Of a stretch of 17,298 bases of DNA, positions 1 through 7,258 are shown piece after piece (within the stretch, counting starts at the first letter, position 1; each line of letters starts with the position of its first letter). A program made the translations under genes and the position numbers. Below the pieces are notes generated by a model. That model saw only the letters and a program-made list of their open reading frames with translations, ran no database searches and was not told where the DNA came from. The DNA comes from JAFAVN01 sp036378375 (GTDB lineage Bacteria; Verrucomicrobiota; Verrucomicrobiia; Chthoniobacterales; JAFAMB01): assembly GCA_036378375.1 (NCBI GenBank), contig DASUWQ010000338.1, positions 1-17,298 on the forward strand, read 5' to 3'.

Positions 1-2641
1 CTGCTTCTACCCTGGTACCGGCCCTTTTTTTAACCCAATCATCGATATCCGGCAGCAAACGTTCGCGGAGTTTTGCGCGAGCTTGCAGTAGGTCAACCGC
101 CAGCTGCGTCCTAACGAGACCGTTATCCTTAGACCGGTTCCTACTTAAGTTGAGGATTTCTTCAGCGGTTTCCCGATCATACATGCCTTCCACGATAGCG
201 GGCACCAGAACGGTCCATAACGTCTGAGATTGATTCTTTTCCAACTCGTCTAATCGGCCCTTGACGAAGTTCCAGGCCAGATCAGCGTGTTCCCCTTCAG
301 AAGCGACTTTGGCGAATGCCCTGGCAGATTCCGCGGGCGACAACTCTTCGCTGATGGCGACTTCCAATGTCTTCTCCGCCAGTTTCGGATCGAGAGCACA
401 CTCCATCGCGTGGTAGTAATCATCTTTCGCTTCCAGCAAGGTGGCATCACGGGCGAGTTGATGAAGTTCAGCGTATACTGTCTCCGAGCTGTATCGCCCA
501 ACCACCGCCACCACGGCTCCGCGCAAATCTGGGGTGAGGCTGTTCGGATCTTTACGCATTTGCTCGAAGCGCTCAAAAGCTTGGTTAATGACGGAACGAT
601 CACCAAAAATGCTGAGGGCTTCGATCAATTCATTACGGAACAACTTGGTGGCGAGTTCCTCATCGTTATTCGGATACCAACCGAGGCGCTCCAGCACAGG
701 GTTGAGCAGGGAGCAAACATACGCTTGATACGCTGCTCGTCCGGGTTGGCCTTGTTCCAAGCGGTCAATTGTGATGAGAGCTTGCAGGATGCTATGCCAA
801 ACACTGTAACTGGTTTCACCCTCGAGGCTTTCCAGAAGCGACAGATACGTTGCCATGGGCGAACGATTCGAGACCACCATCGCCCAGGAGTCTGAGACGA
901 CATCTACCCGTTCCTCTTCGCTCAATCGATCCCATTCCCTGAGCAGCTTCGCGAACAGGTCAGGATCGTACCAGACCCGATAGAAACCGAGATCGTTAGC
1001 GTTCACGTTGAGCGCGCCCCAGCAATCGGGGAAATCGAAAGTTTGCGTGATTTTATCAAGTAAAGCGTAGCTCGGTCGGTGGGGATTGAATGTGGAAAGG
1101 ATGCCAACCGGAATGATCCACTGTTGCTCATTGCCTGAGGCCGGCTCTAGCGTGAATCGGGATTGCTCGAGCGTAACGACTTGTTTCGATTTAACGCACT
1201 CCGCTGTCACTCGGATTATTGGGAAGCCAGGTTGAGTAAGCCACGGAGATACTATCTGGGAGACGGATCGGCCGCTGGTCCTATCTAATGCCGCCCAAAG
1301 ATTGGCGGCGGTCGTGTTCGAAAACTGATTCTGCTTTAGATACAGGCGAATCCCGTTCTGGAAACCTTCATCGCCAAGAAAGCCTTCCAGCATGCGGATC
1401 ACGTATTGGCCCTTCCAGGAAACGATATTGTCAGATCCGTCGTCTACTTGCTGATCTCGATTAATCGGCGGTTGTATGGGGCGGGTATCGGTCCACTCAT
1501 CTTGCGCCATGGCTTGTTCGCGGTCAGCGGTCGCTCGCAACCAACTGCGCCATTCGGGATGGAGTTTATCTTCTGCTTTATGTGCTATCCACGACGACAA
1601 GCTTTCGCTTAGCCAACGATTGTTCCACCAGGCCATGGTAACCAGGTCGCCAAACCATTGCTGGGCGATCGCCCGCGACATGGTTGCGAAAATCTTTTCC
1701 TGCGCTTGCGAGGCACTGTTTAGGGAATCGTATAACAAAAGATTCTCGTCGTAAGCAATCGCTCCCCAGCTTTCTACCGATCCTCCGAAGTTCTGAGGAA
1801 GCGCGATCTGATCCAGTTTCGGCAACGGATAAGGGGTCCCAAAGTAGTCGCGATAATAGGTTAGTAACTTGCGTTCATTCTCCAGAGCAAACGTCCCGAG
1901 TTTGGCTTTCCCAGGGATCGTGAAGACCCGGAGTTTTACGCCGTCGACCTGGTCCTCAATGCTATCCAAGCGTCCACAGATCAAAGAAACGAGATAAGTG
2001 GACATCGGTGGCGATCGTCCAAAGATGACGATCTTTTTGTCGGTGCCGACGAGTTCTTCTGCCACGTCTGGCATGTTCGAAACGGCGGAGGTCTTCTTGT
2101 CGACTTTTACCGAGAGTTGAAAGGTGGCCCGAAAGGCGGGTTCATCCCAACATGGGAACATTTGCCGAGCCTTGTCCGGCCGCATTTGCGTTGCCAGAAT
2201 CGTTTCCGTCTTTCCGTTGGACTCATAATGCTGAAGGAAAAGCCCCCGTGACTCAGTATTGATCGGCGACTTGAAACAAAAGGAAAGTGTATAAGGACCT
2301 GGGCGAAGATCCTGTGCGGTCTCGAATTTCACCTGCTGTTCATTGAGATTCTGTTGTGGAATCAGCTTCTCGCGAGTGCCGCTGTGGCTAAGCGTGGCGT
2401 TCCAGATCTTCATGTCGCCCGCATTCATCACGATTTGACGAGTCGGCTTCAGCACTTCGATTTCGACAGCCTCAGCTCCATCGACCGTCATCTGGTTCTC
2501 GTCGGGCTCGAGATGGATAACGTAATGACGGGGCGCGATCGCCTTCGGGAGCTTTCCCGGAGCTGACTCAAAACTGTACTCTTCTTCTGCTTTCAAGCTG
2601 CCGATCAGGCAACAGAAGACAAAGAAGGCCACGATGCGCAT
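1..2641 (-). CDS. Secreted M1-family aminopeptidase homologue with degraded active site (partial, C-terminus outside window)
   Basis: My own translation gives 880 uninterrupted codons from the ATG at 2641 to the window edge; an in-frame TAG two codons upstream fixes the earliest start. Residues 1-18 look like a signal peptide (hydrophobic run, cut after SLKA), so the product is probably periplasmic or exported. The gluzincin M1 scaffold is clear: the QWFGDLVTMAWW block (328-339), an ERAP1_C-like helical C-terminal half beginning near LGFYRVWYD, and about the usual length of the family. The catalytic residues are not kept. The HExxH zinc site reads RAIAQ (323-327), GAMEN reads GSVES (287-291), and the catalytic Tyr two residues before the conserved KG is Ser408. 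Only the third zinc ligand, Glu346, and the exopeptidase Glu290 remain. It is therefore probably a non-catalytic binding or scaffold protein. The frame is intact throughout, so it does not look like a decaying pseudogene. Membership of the M1 fold is secure; the function is unknown. Confidence 0.85.
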   Translation of the reverse strand, partial: MRIVAFFVFCCLIGSLKAEEEYSFESAPGKLPKAIAPRHYVIHLEPDENQMTVDGAEAVEIEVLKPTRQIVMNAGDMKIWNATLSHSGTREKLIPQQNLNEQQVKFETAQDLRPGPYTLSFCFKSPINTESRGLFLQHYESNGKTETILATQMRPDKARQMFPCWDEPAFRATFQLSVKVDKKTSAVSNMPDVAEELVGTDKKIVIFGRSPPMSTYLVSLICGRLDSIEDQVDGVKLRVFTIPGKAKLGTFALENERKLLTYYRDYFGTPYPLPKLDQIALPQNFGGSVESWGAIAYDENLLLYDSLNSASQAQEKIFATMSRAIAQQWFGDLVTMAWWNNRWLSESLSSWIAHKAEDKLHPEWRSWLRATADREQAMAQDEWTDTRPIQPPINRDQQVDDGSDNIVSWKGQYVIRMLEGFLGDEGFQNGIRLYLKQNQFSNTTAANLWAALDRTSGRSVSQIVSPWLTQPGFPIIRVTAECVKSKQVVTLEQSRFTLEPASGNEQQWIIPVGILSTFNPHRPSYALLDKITQTFDFPDCWGALNVNANDLGFYRVWYDPDLFAKLLREWDRLSEEERVDVVSDSWAMVVSNRSPMATYLSLLESLEGETSYSVWHSILQALITIDRLEQGQPGRAAYQAYVCSLLNPVLERLGWYPNNDEELATKLFRNELIEALSIFGDRSVINQAFERFEQMRKDPNSLTPDLRGAVVAVVGRYSSETVYAELHQLARDATLLEAKDDYYHAMECALDPKLAEKTLEVAISEELSPAESARAFAKVASEGEHADLAWNFVKGRLDELEKNQSQTLWTVLVPAIVEGMYDRETAEEILNLSRNRSKDNGLVRTQLAVDLLQARAKLRERLLPDIDDWVKKRAGTRVEA

Positions 2642-2665
2642 GGAATTCTAAAAACAGTTTTATTG

Positions 2666-2699
2666 GAGCGAGGGAGGTCAGGTGACCAGGGGCTCGCTC
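2666..2699. terminator. Stem-loop between the AsnC-type gene and the M1 homologue
   Basis: Perfect 7-bp arms GAGCGAG (2666-2672) and CTCGCTC (2693-2699) enclose a second small palindrome, GGTCA/TGACC (2675-2686). It lies about 30 bases past the stop of the AsnC-type gene and about 25 bases ahead of the M1 homologue. There is no tight U-run directly after the stem on the minus strand, so a terminator or attenuator role is only a suggestion. Confidence 0.3.
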
Positions 2700-2727
2700 A
2701 TTTGGCAGCAACCGACAGACAAAATCA

Positions 2728-3825
2728 CTAACTGATGCGCTTCAACCAATCCTGATACACCAAGGGCGAAATCTCGGACGGTTTGATCTCCGATCTACCA
2801 CCCCAAAATACGTTGGAGTAGGTAGTCGGAATTCCGCAGGCTTGCAAATGTCTGTCGATTGCTTCCTTGTTCTGCAACAGCCAGTTCTTGTCGGTCCCGT
2901 GAGCAACCGCCATGATATTGACGTTGCCGAATTCAGGCCCGGCGTCTCGCCAATAGCAATGGGTTAGAATCTCGTGCCGGCCAACTTCAGACCCGGCTTT
3001 GTATTCCCATCCGGGAGGAACCGCCCAATGGAATAAACCGTTGAAACGAGTGACTCGAACGCCCGACGCGGAGGGCTTTACATGTTCCAAAAAGGTGGAG
3101 AATCGGCCGATGATTTTTTTCTGGTTTAAAGCCTCAGCCACCTCACAAAAAACTTCCAATGGCAAGTCGGCTTCTCGAGCCCGCTCTAGCCAGGGGTTAG
3201 GCCGAACTTCTCCTAAGGCGAATTCCCTTTTTAAGGCCGAGAGGACTCGCCATTCCAGAGTGCTCAGTTCAACGATCTCGGTCTTTAGCATCTCCGCGGG
3301 AGTATTTGCTTTGTCCCCGCACGCTAATGTCTTGCGGCGAACGTGACCGACTCCCAATGCAAAAATGCCTTTAGCCGGCATCAATATGACTTTCTCCGCG
3401 CCGACTTTGTTTTGCAGCAGCCTGGCGTGCTGTTCCAAGCGGAAGCCCTGAGGTACTTTAATCGTCGTCCATAATCTGTACTCGCTTCCCGCTGTATTCG
3501 AGTCGGTGGATCGGATAACGACGTGACCGGAAAAAGGGTCCCGGCGGAACATAAAATCGAACGCCGCATCAAGACGTTCCGGAGAAATCTTCCATGCGAC
3601 TAAGGCTCCTTGAGCCAGGCTGGTCGATAACAAGGTCTGCCGAACGCGCCGTATCGTGCCCGCCGCGAGCATGGAGCGAATTCGCTCTAGAACGAGGTTT
3701 TCAGAGAGTCCGGACAGCTCCGCGATGCGAGCAAAAGGTTCGCGGACAAATCCCTGAATCTTATCCTCGGAGACAGCTAGAATGCGCGCATTGATTGCTT
3801 CCGTGTGCTCCGTCGTGCTGTTCAT
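2728..3825 (-). CDS. Two-module Lrp/AsnC-type protein, siroheme decarboxylase (AhbA/AhbB, NirD/L)-like
   Basis: 365 residues from the ATG at 3825. A longer frame reaches 3873, but its extra codons fall inside a perfect-loop hairpin, so I prefer the inner start. The protein is a tandem of two AsnC-like units, each a winged-helix HTH followed by an alpha/beta domain: HTH about 10-62 and core about 72-163, then HTH about 187-245 and core about 258-345. The second core carries HCYWR (289-293) followed by NIMAVAHG (303-310), which matches the SHxYxR...MxHG signature of AhbB/NirL-type siroheme decarboxylases. The equivalent spot in the first core (around 101-107) lacks the His-x-Tyr motif. In the family such pairs remove acetate side chains from siroheme on the way to haem or haem d1. 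No other gene of that pathway is visible here, so a regulatory or haem-sensing role is equally possible. It is co-directional with glnK and separated from it by about 200 bases of repeats. Confidence 0.6.
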   Translation of the reverse strand: MNSTTEHTEAINARILAVSEDKIQGFVREPFARIAELSGLSENLVLERIRSMLAAGTIRRVRQTLLSTSLAQGALVAWKISPERLDAAFDFMFRRDPFSGHVVIRSTDSNTAGSEYRLWTTIKVPQGFRLEQHARLLQNKVGAEKVILMPAKGIFALGVGHVRRKTLACGDKANTPAEMLKTEIVELSTLEWRVLSALKREFALGEVRPNPWLERAREADLPLEVFCEVAEALNQKKIIGRFSTFLEHVKPSASGVRVTRFNGLFHWAVPPGWEYKAGSEVGRHEILTHCYWRDAGPEFGNVNIMAVAHGTDKNWLLQNKEAIDRHLQACGIPTTYSNVFWGGRSEIKPSEISPLVYQDWLKRIS

Positions 3826-3842
3826 GCGGAGTAGGAAAATAG

Positions 3843-3900
3843 CACAAAGCCTGAATCGCTCAAAAATCGTCAACGATTTTCGGGCGATTCAGGCCTTGTG
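3843..3900. promoter_or_regulatory. Long near-perfect hairpin ahead of the AsnC-type gene
   Basis: Arms 3843-3869 and 3874-3900 are complementary at 24 of 27 positions around a TCAA loop (3870-3873). Read as minus-strand RNA, two of the three differences are U-G wobbles. The structure ends 17 bases before the ATG at 3825 and is followed on that strand by TATTTTCC. It could be a terminator or attenuator after glnK, or a translational control hairpin. Confidence 0.6.
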
Positions 3901-3902
3901 TG

Positions 3903-4025
3903 AAGGAGTTCAGGAGTTCAAGGAGTTGCAGGAGTTCAGAATCGAAATGTGCCGGGTCGGCATTATTTAGCTGCTGATTACGGCGATCTTTTTCTTCTGA
4001 ACTCCTCGAACTACTGAACTCCTTT
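3903..4025. repeat. Inverted arrays of an AGGAGTTCA unit downstream of glnK
   Basis: On the plus strand 3903-3941 holds four degenerate direct copies of AGGAGTTCA. At 3992-4025 three copies run in the opposite direction, so the arrays can pair across a roughly 50-base loop. The right array overlaps the glnK stop codon (4024-4026). It may form the 3' end of the amtB-glnK transcript; the tandem character also suggests a mobile or expanding intergenic repeat. Confidence 0.6.
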
Positions 4026-4362
4026 AAATGGCCCTTTCCCCAGTCTCGTCGGTCCGGATCCGGATCGCTTCGTCGATATTATAGACGAACACCTTGCCGT
4101 CTCCGATCTTCCCGGTCTTCGCTGCCTTCACGATTGCGACGGTTGCGCTCTCGACCATCCCATCAGGCAAAACCACCTCGATCTTGATTTTTGGAAGAAA
4201 ATCTACCGTGTACTCGCTCCCTCGATAAATCTCAGTGTGGCCTTTTTGGCGTCCGAATCCTTTAACTTCGGAGACGGTCATTCCTTCGATACCTAGGTCT
4301 GACAGTGCCTCCTTTACCTCTTCGAGCTTGAAGGGCTTGATAATCGCTTCAATTTTTTTCAT
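4024..4362 (-). CDS. glnK: PII nitrogen regulatory protein GlnK/GlnB
   Basis: 112 residues, exactly the usual PII length. PII is a trimeric sensor of ATP/ADP and 2-oxoglutarate; when linked to amtB it blocks the ammonium channel through its T-loop. Visible landmarks are the N-terminal MKKIEAIIKPFKLEEVKEAL, the nucleotide-site residues GFGRQKGH (35-42), the T-loop RGSEYTVDFLPK (47-59 region) with the uridylylatable Tyr51, GKIGDGKVFV (84-93), and the ATP-contacting Arg101 and Arg103. The gene lies 23 bases after amtB on the same strand; an AAGGA overlaps the amtB stop codon and may serve as its ribosome site. The same frame stays open upstream inside amtB, but the start at 4362 is the only one that matches the family. 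GlnK rather than GlnB is inferred from the amtB linkage. Confidence 0.95.
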   Translation of the reverse strand: MKKIEAIIKPFKLEEVKEALSDLGIEGMTVSEVKGFGRQKGHTEIYRGSEYTVDFLPKIKIEVVLPDGMVESATVAIVKAAKTGKIGDGKVFVYNIDEAIRIRTDETGERAI

Positions 4363-4385
4363 TGCTGTGCTGCCAAACAAATCCT

Positions 4386-5840
4386 TTAGCTGATATAAGC
4401 TTCTTCGCCATGTTCTGAGATATCTAAGCCAGCAGTTTCTACCTCGGCCGTTGGACGCAAGCCCATCGCAAACTTGATCGCAAAAGCAATAACTGCCGTC
4501 CCTACGACCGACAATACCAAGGTGATGCCGACAGCGGCAAGCTGGGAAACGAAAAGAGAACCGAGAACATCGTCCCGAAGATTTGGATTTGCCTGCTTCG
4601 TCGCTAAAAGGCCGGTTAGCAATGCGCCGATGGTTCCGCCAATCGCGTGAACGCCAAATGTATCGAGCGCATCGTCGTAACCTAATTTCGGCTTCAAGAT
4701 TGATACCGCAACGTAAGGAATGACTGCAGCAAAGACGCCGATAATGATGGCCCCCGTTGAATCCACAAATCCACAAGCAGGGGTGATGACTACCAGGCCA
4801 GCGACGGCTCCAGTGCAATAGCCGAGTACACTGGCTTTACCCCGGAGAACCTTTTCCAACAAGGCCCACACAAAAGCAGCAGTTGCGGTAGCCAAAGTGG
4901 TCGCTGTGAAAGCGCTTGCTGCGATCCGGTCGGCTGCTACCGCGCTTCCCGCGTTGAACCCATACCAGCCAACCCACAGCATGCCGGTCCCGATCATGGT
5001 CAACACAACGCTATGCGGCGGGATTGGTTCCCTCTTAAACCCTAACCTCGGGCCAAGGATAAGACAGAGAATCAATGACGACCAACCGGACGTCATGTGG
5101 ACGACGGTCCCTCCGGCAAAATCGATCGCCTTAATTCCGGCGCCGGTGTTCCAAATTCCATTCATGAAACCGGTGATACCCCACACCATGTGCGCCATCG
5201 GGAAGTAAACGATGAACATCCAAAAGAGCATGAACGTCATCAGGGCCGTATACTTCATCCGTTCAGCAATCGCGCCGACGATGAGCGCCGGGGTGATAAT
5301 TGCGAACATGAGCTGATACATGGCGTAGACGTTTTCCGAAACCCAAAAGCTGTAGTCAGAATTGGGGGAAGAGGTCACGCCGTTCAGAAAGAAATGCTCT
5401 GCTCCACCAAGGAACCCATTGTTGAACCCTTTGCCAAAAACCAAGCTGTACCCAAAGCTCCACCACAAAAGCGTCACCAAACCGGCGATGCCAAGGCATT
5501 GAGCGAGTACGGACAACACATTCTTTTTCCGAACAAGTCCCCCGTAAAACAAGGCCAGCCCAGGCAAGGTCATGAATAAGACCAGCGCAGCAGAGGTCAT
5601 CATCCACGCGTTGTGACCGGGGCCCGGCGAATCCGCCAACGTTTTTGTACCGTCTGTATTCTTGATATACGCCTCAAGGCTGGCAACGCGGTCTTCTAGG
5701 GAGCCGCTGGCGTTCGCCTGTGGCTGCGGACTAGGGGTGGGAGTCGCGTTTTGTGCAAATGAAGCCCCTACGAACAAAAAGGAACAGCAAGTTAGGATTG
5801 TGAGAACGAGCCGTACTTTGGAGGTATAAGCAGCCAGCAT
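4386..5840 (-). CDS. amtB: Ammonium channel AmtB
   Basis: 484 residues; an inner-membrane trimeric channel that conducts ammonium/ammonia. After a signal peptide (1-29, cut after SFA) comes a Pro/Gln/Asn-rich linker and a short coiled-coil-like stretch (about 46-61, SLEDRVASLEAYIKN), then an 11-helix Amt core. Conserved pore residues are present: the twin His in VVHMTSGW (H248) and DTFGVHAIGG (H398), Phe gate residues F179 and F295 (GWYGFNAGS), W220, and D240 before FAGG. The start at 5840 gives a convincing signal peptide. It is first in the amtB-glnK pair, the reverse of the common glnK-amtB order. The soluble N-terminal extension is longer than in E. coli AmtB and resembles Amt proteins I know from PVC-group bacteria. 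No sigma-54-type site was evident upstream. Confidence 0.96.
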   Translation of the reverse strand: MLAAYTSKVRLVLTILTCCSFLFVGASFAQNATPTPSPQPQANASGSLEDRVASLEAYIKNTDGTKTLADSPGPGHNAWMMTSAALVLFMTLPGLALFYGGLVRKKNVLSVLAQCLGIAGLVTLLWWSFGYSLVFGKGFNNGFLGGAEHFFLNGVTSSPNSDYSFWVSENVYAMYQLMFAIITPALIVGAIAERMKYTALMTFMLFWMFIVYFPMAHMVWGITGFMNGIWNTGAGIKAIDFAGGTVVHMTSGWSSLILCLILGPRLGFKREPIPPHSVVLTMIGTGMLWVGWYGFNAGSAVAADRIAASAFTATTLATATAAFVWALLEKVLRGKASVLGYCTGAVAGLVVITPACGFVDSTGAIIIGVFAAVIPYVAVSILKPKLGYDDALDTFGVHAIGGTIGALLTGLLATKQANPNLRDDVLGSLFVSQLAAVGITLVLSVVGTAVIAFAIKFAMGLRPTAEVETAGLDISEHGEEAYIS

Positions 5841-6358
5841 AAAGTATCTGCTACGGTTAATCTGTTTACAGTGTCTGGTAATTGTTTGCTAATCAGGCGA
5901 TTGAGTGCTGCCACGACATCGCAGCCCGCAAATACCATGCTCCTCTTTGCCAGGCAACCGTAGCGTTCGCCACCGTCTTGAATTCGAGCTTGAGCACGAC
6001 GTGTGCCATTGAGGTGAAGGAGAAGACCCGGCGGGCGTCGCGACTCAAGGTTCCGGCGCGCGCACTAAGGCCAGCGGAGTGGGAATTTCTTCACAGACTG
6101 GTCAAAATCGCACAGTAAGAGAAAGGAAGGCTTCCCCTAGGTACCGCACAGATGGAAGATACGGGACTTATGAGTTAAATCGCGTTCCTACTTAGGAGCG
6201 AAATTACATAAGCCTCGCGAGTCCGATAAGTGTCATGCGTCCGAGTTCCCAACCACATTCTACCTGGGAGAAGCGCACTATCAGCCATGGCCATTCGTCC
6301 CCCTTGACCGCCCAACGAAACCGCTTTAAATATCGGGTCCTCTGGAAATCCTGAGCAA
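5841..6358. other. Gene-poor spacer between amtB and tRNA-Val
   Basis: 518 bases separate the divergent amtB and tRNA-Val. A 78-codon frame (5882-6118, TTG start, plus strand) has no recognisable domain, no ribosome site and a low-complexity Arg/Ala end, so I do not call it. A small hairpin lies around 6180-6202 (TTCCTA/TAGGAG). The final 60 bases hold the tRNA promoter. Apart from these I see nothing. Confidence 0.5.
6304..6331 (+). promoter_or_regulatory. Probable sigma-70-type promoter for tRNA-Val
   Basis: A TTGACC -35 box (6304-6309) and a TTAAAT -10-like box (6326-6331) are separated by 16 bases. The predicted transcript start is about 20 bases before the mature tRNA 5' end at 6359, a normal short tRNA leader. 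Confidence 0.5.
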
Positions 6359-6430
6359 GCACGGTTAGCTTAGCGGTAGAGCGGCTGGTTTACACCCAGT
6401 AGGTCGGGGGTTCGATTCCCTCACCGTGCA
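6359..6430 (+). tRNA. tRNA-Val (anticodon TAC)
   Basis: A full cloverleaf can be drawn: acceptor GCACGGT/ACCGTGC, D-arm GCTT-AGCGGTA-GAGC, anticodon stem GCTGG/CCAGT with loop TTTACAC (anticodon UAC, valine), variable loop AGGTC, T-arm GGGGG-TTCGATT-CCCTC, discriminator A at 6430. The total is 72 bases. The CCA end is not encoded and must be added by CCA-adding enzyme. The only non-Watson-Crick pairs are G-U wobbles in the D, anticodon and T stems. Confidence 0.96.
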
Positions 6431-6485
6431 TACTCGTTCGTGCCAAAGCGCAGCGAAGGATGGACCTGCCGTCAGGAGGTTCAGT

Positions 6486-7001
6486 ATGGGAAAATTGTTT
6501 TTCTGTCTTTTGTTTGCGGCCGGCGCTTCTTGGACGCAAGCGCAAACGCACCCAGTAATAGTCGTTGCCCCACACATCCAAGCACCGACTACGTTCCAAG
6601 TTCCGCGGGTGCATCTATCGCAGGCCCAATCGTTTGCGAATTCGCAACAGTTTAACTCGCTTTACAATCCACTTGGCAATAACCCATTGGTGAATGATCG
6701 GCTGGCGCAACCCAATCCGGCGCGCCGGTCTCAGGTTCAAATCGTCCCGCAAAAGACGGTACCCTTAGGCACAACGGTTGAAACTATGGATCGAACTGCT
6801 GTCAACGGTTACACGGTTGGCCAGGTACGCCAAGTCCAACAGGCATTGCATCGGTTGGGATACTATAACGGCAGCGTCGACGGTGATTTTGGGCCGAACA
6901 CTCAAAATGCGCTCCAGCGCTATCAAATCAGCGCCGGCGAACCTGTGACCGGAACACTGACGCGCGGCACACTAGGGCGTTTAGGGGTTAGCGGAAAATA
7001 A
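6486..7001 (+). CDS. Small secreted peptidoglycan-binding-domain protein
   Basis: 171 residues. The ATG at 6486 follows a full AGGAGG (6474-6479) six bases away, the best ribosome site in the window, and gives a clean signal peptide (1-20, cut after TQA/QA). This rules out the longer frame that would start inside the tRNA. Residues about 21-105 are a low-complexity Gln/Asn/Pro-rich linker. Residues about 112-168 form one PG_binding_1 domain (VRQVQQALHRLGYYNGSVDG, then FGPNT and AL.RYQ), a three-helix module that binds cell-wall peptides. No catalytic domain is attached, so it is likely a periplasmic wall-associated accessory protein. It starts 55 bases after tRNA-Val with no visible terminator or own promoter between them. 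Confidence 0.88.
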   Translation: MGKLFFCLLFAAGASWTQAQTHPVIVVAPHIQAPTTFQVPRVHLSQAQSFANSQQFNSLYNPLGNNPLVNDRLAQPNPARRSQVQIVPQKTVPLGTTVETMDRTAVNGYTVGQVRQVQQALHRLGYYNGSVDGDFGPNTQNALQRYQISAGEPVTGTLTRGTLGRLGVSGK

Positions 7002-7003
7002 AA

Positions 7004-7248
7004 GTGATTAGTGATCGGTCCGTTTGCCGGACTTGGGGGCGAGGCTCCCGAAAGGGCATGACGTTTCACCGGAGCAATCACGTACACCAATTGACTTGAT
7101 TAGGTAGGGTCTATAACCCGCCGAACCGTGGTCCAGCGCTGGGCCCCGGCTCGGCGCCTTTATTGGCGTAACCGGATCTGATCGAGTGGTATCTGCCAAT
7201 TTTCCCTGGCGAAATACGCGGGGAGCCTTGCCCCCCATCACTAATCAC
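7004..7248. mobile_element. MITE-like inverted-repeat element (245 bp)
   Basis: Perfect 12-bp terminal inverted repeats (GTGATTAGTGAT at 7004-7015 and its complement at 7237-7248) are backed by a second inverted pair with 14 of 15 matches (7035-7049 against 7221-7235). The left arm carries an extra 19 bases that fold as a small hairpin (GTCCG/CGGAC). The centre holds a further palindrome (CGCCGA...TCGGCG, around 7121-7157). No transposase is encoded and I see no clear target-site duplication. It fills almost the whole gap between two convergent genes, so it may also act as a two-way terminator. A 77-codon minus-strand frame spans it but matches no family known to me. Confidence 0.6.
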
Positions 7249-7258
7249 CAATCACGGA

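Noticed and set aside
287..895. A 202-codon plus-strand frame and several shorter frames over 250-2566
   Set aside because: They lie opposite the M1 homologue, whose 880-codon minus-strand frame shows clear family blocks; the plus-strand translations have no recognisable domain.
4363..4818. A long N-terminal extension of the glnK frame into amtB
   Set aside because: The extension is Cys/Arg/Trp-rich shadow translation of amtB; PII proteins start at MKKIEAIIKP and the 112-residue length fits exactly.
5882..6118. A 78-codon frame upstream of tRNA-Val
   Set aside because: TTG start, no ribosome site, no domain, low-complexity end.
6359..6430. tRNA-Val as an integration (attachment) site for a genomic island
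   Set aside because: No integrase and no second copy of the tRNA 3' end was seen in the window.
6426..6485. An upstream GTG start for the peptidoglycan-binding protein, inside the tRNA gene
   Set aside because: It would place coding sequence in the tRNA 3' end and destroy the signal peptide; the ATG at 6486 has a perfect AGGAGG.
7008..7241. A 77-codon minus-strand frame
   Set aside because: It coincides with the inverted-repeat element and matches no family; more likely an accident of a GC-rich palindromic repeat.
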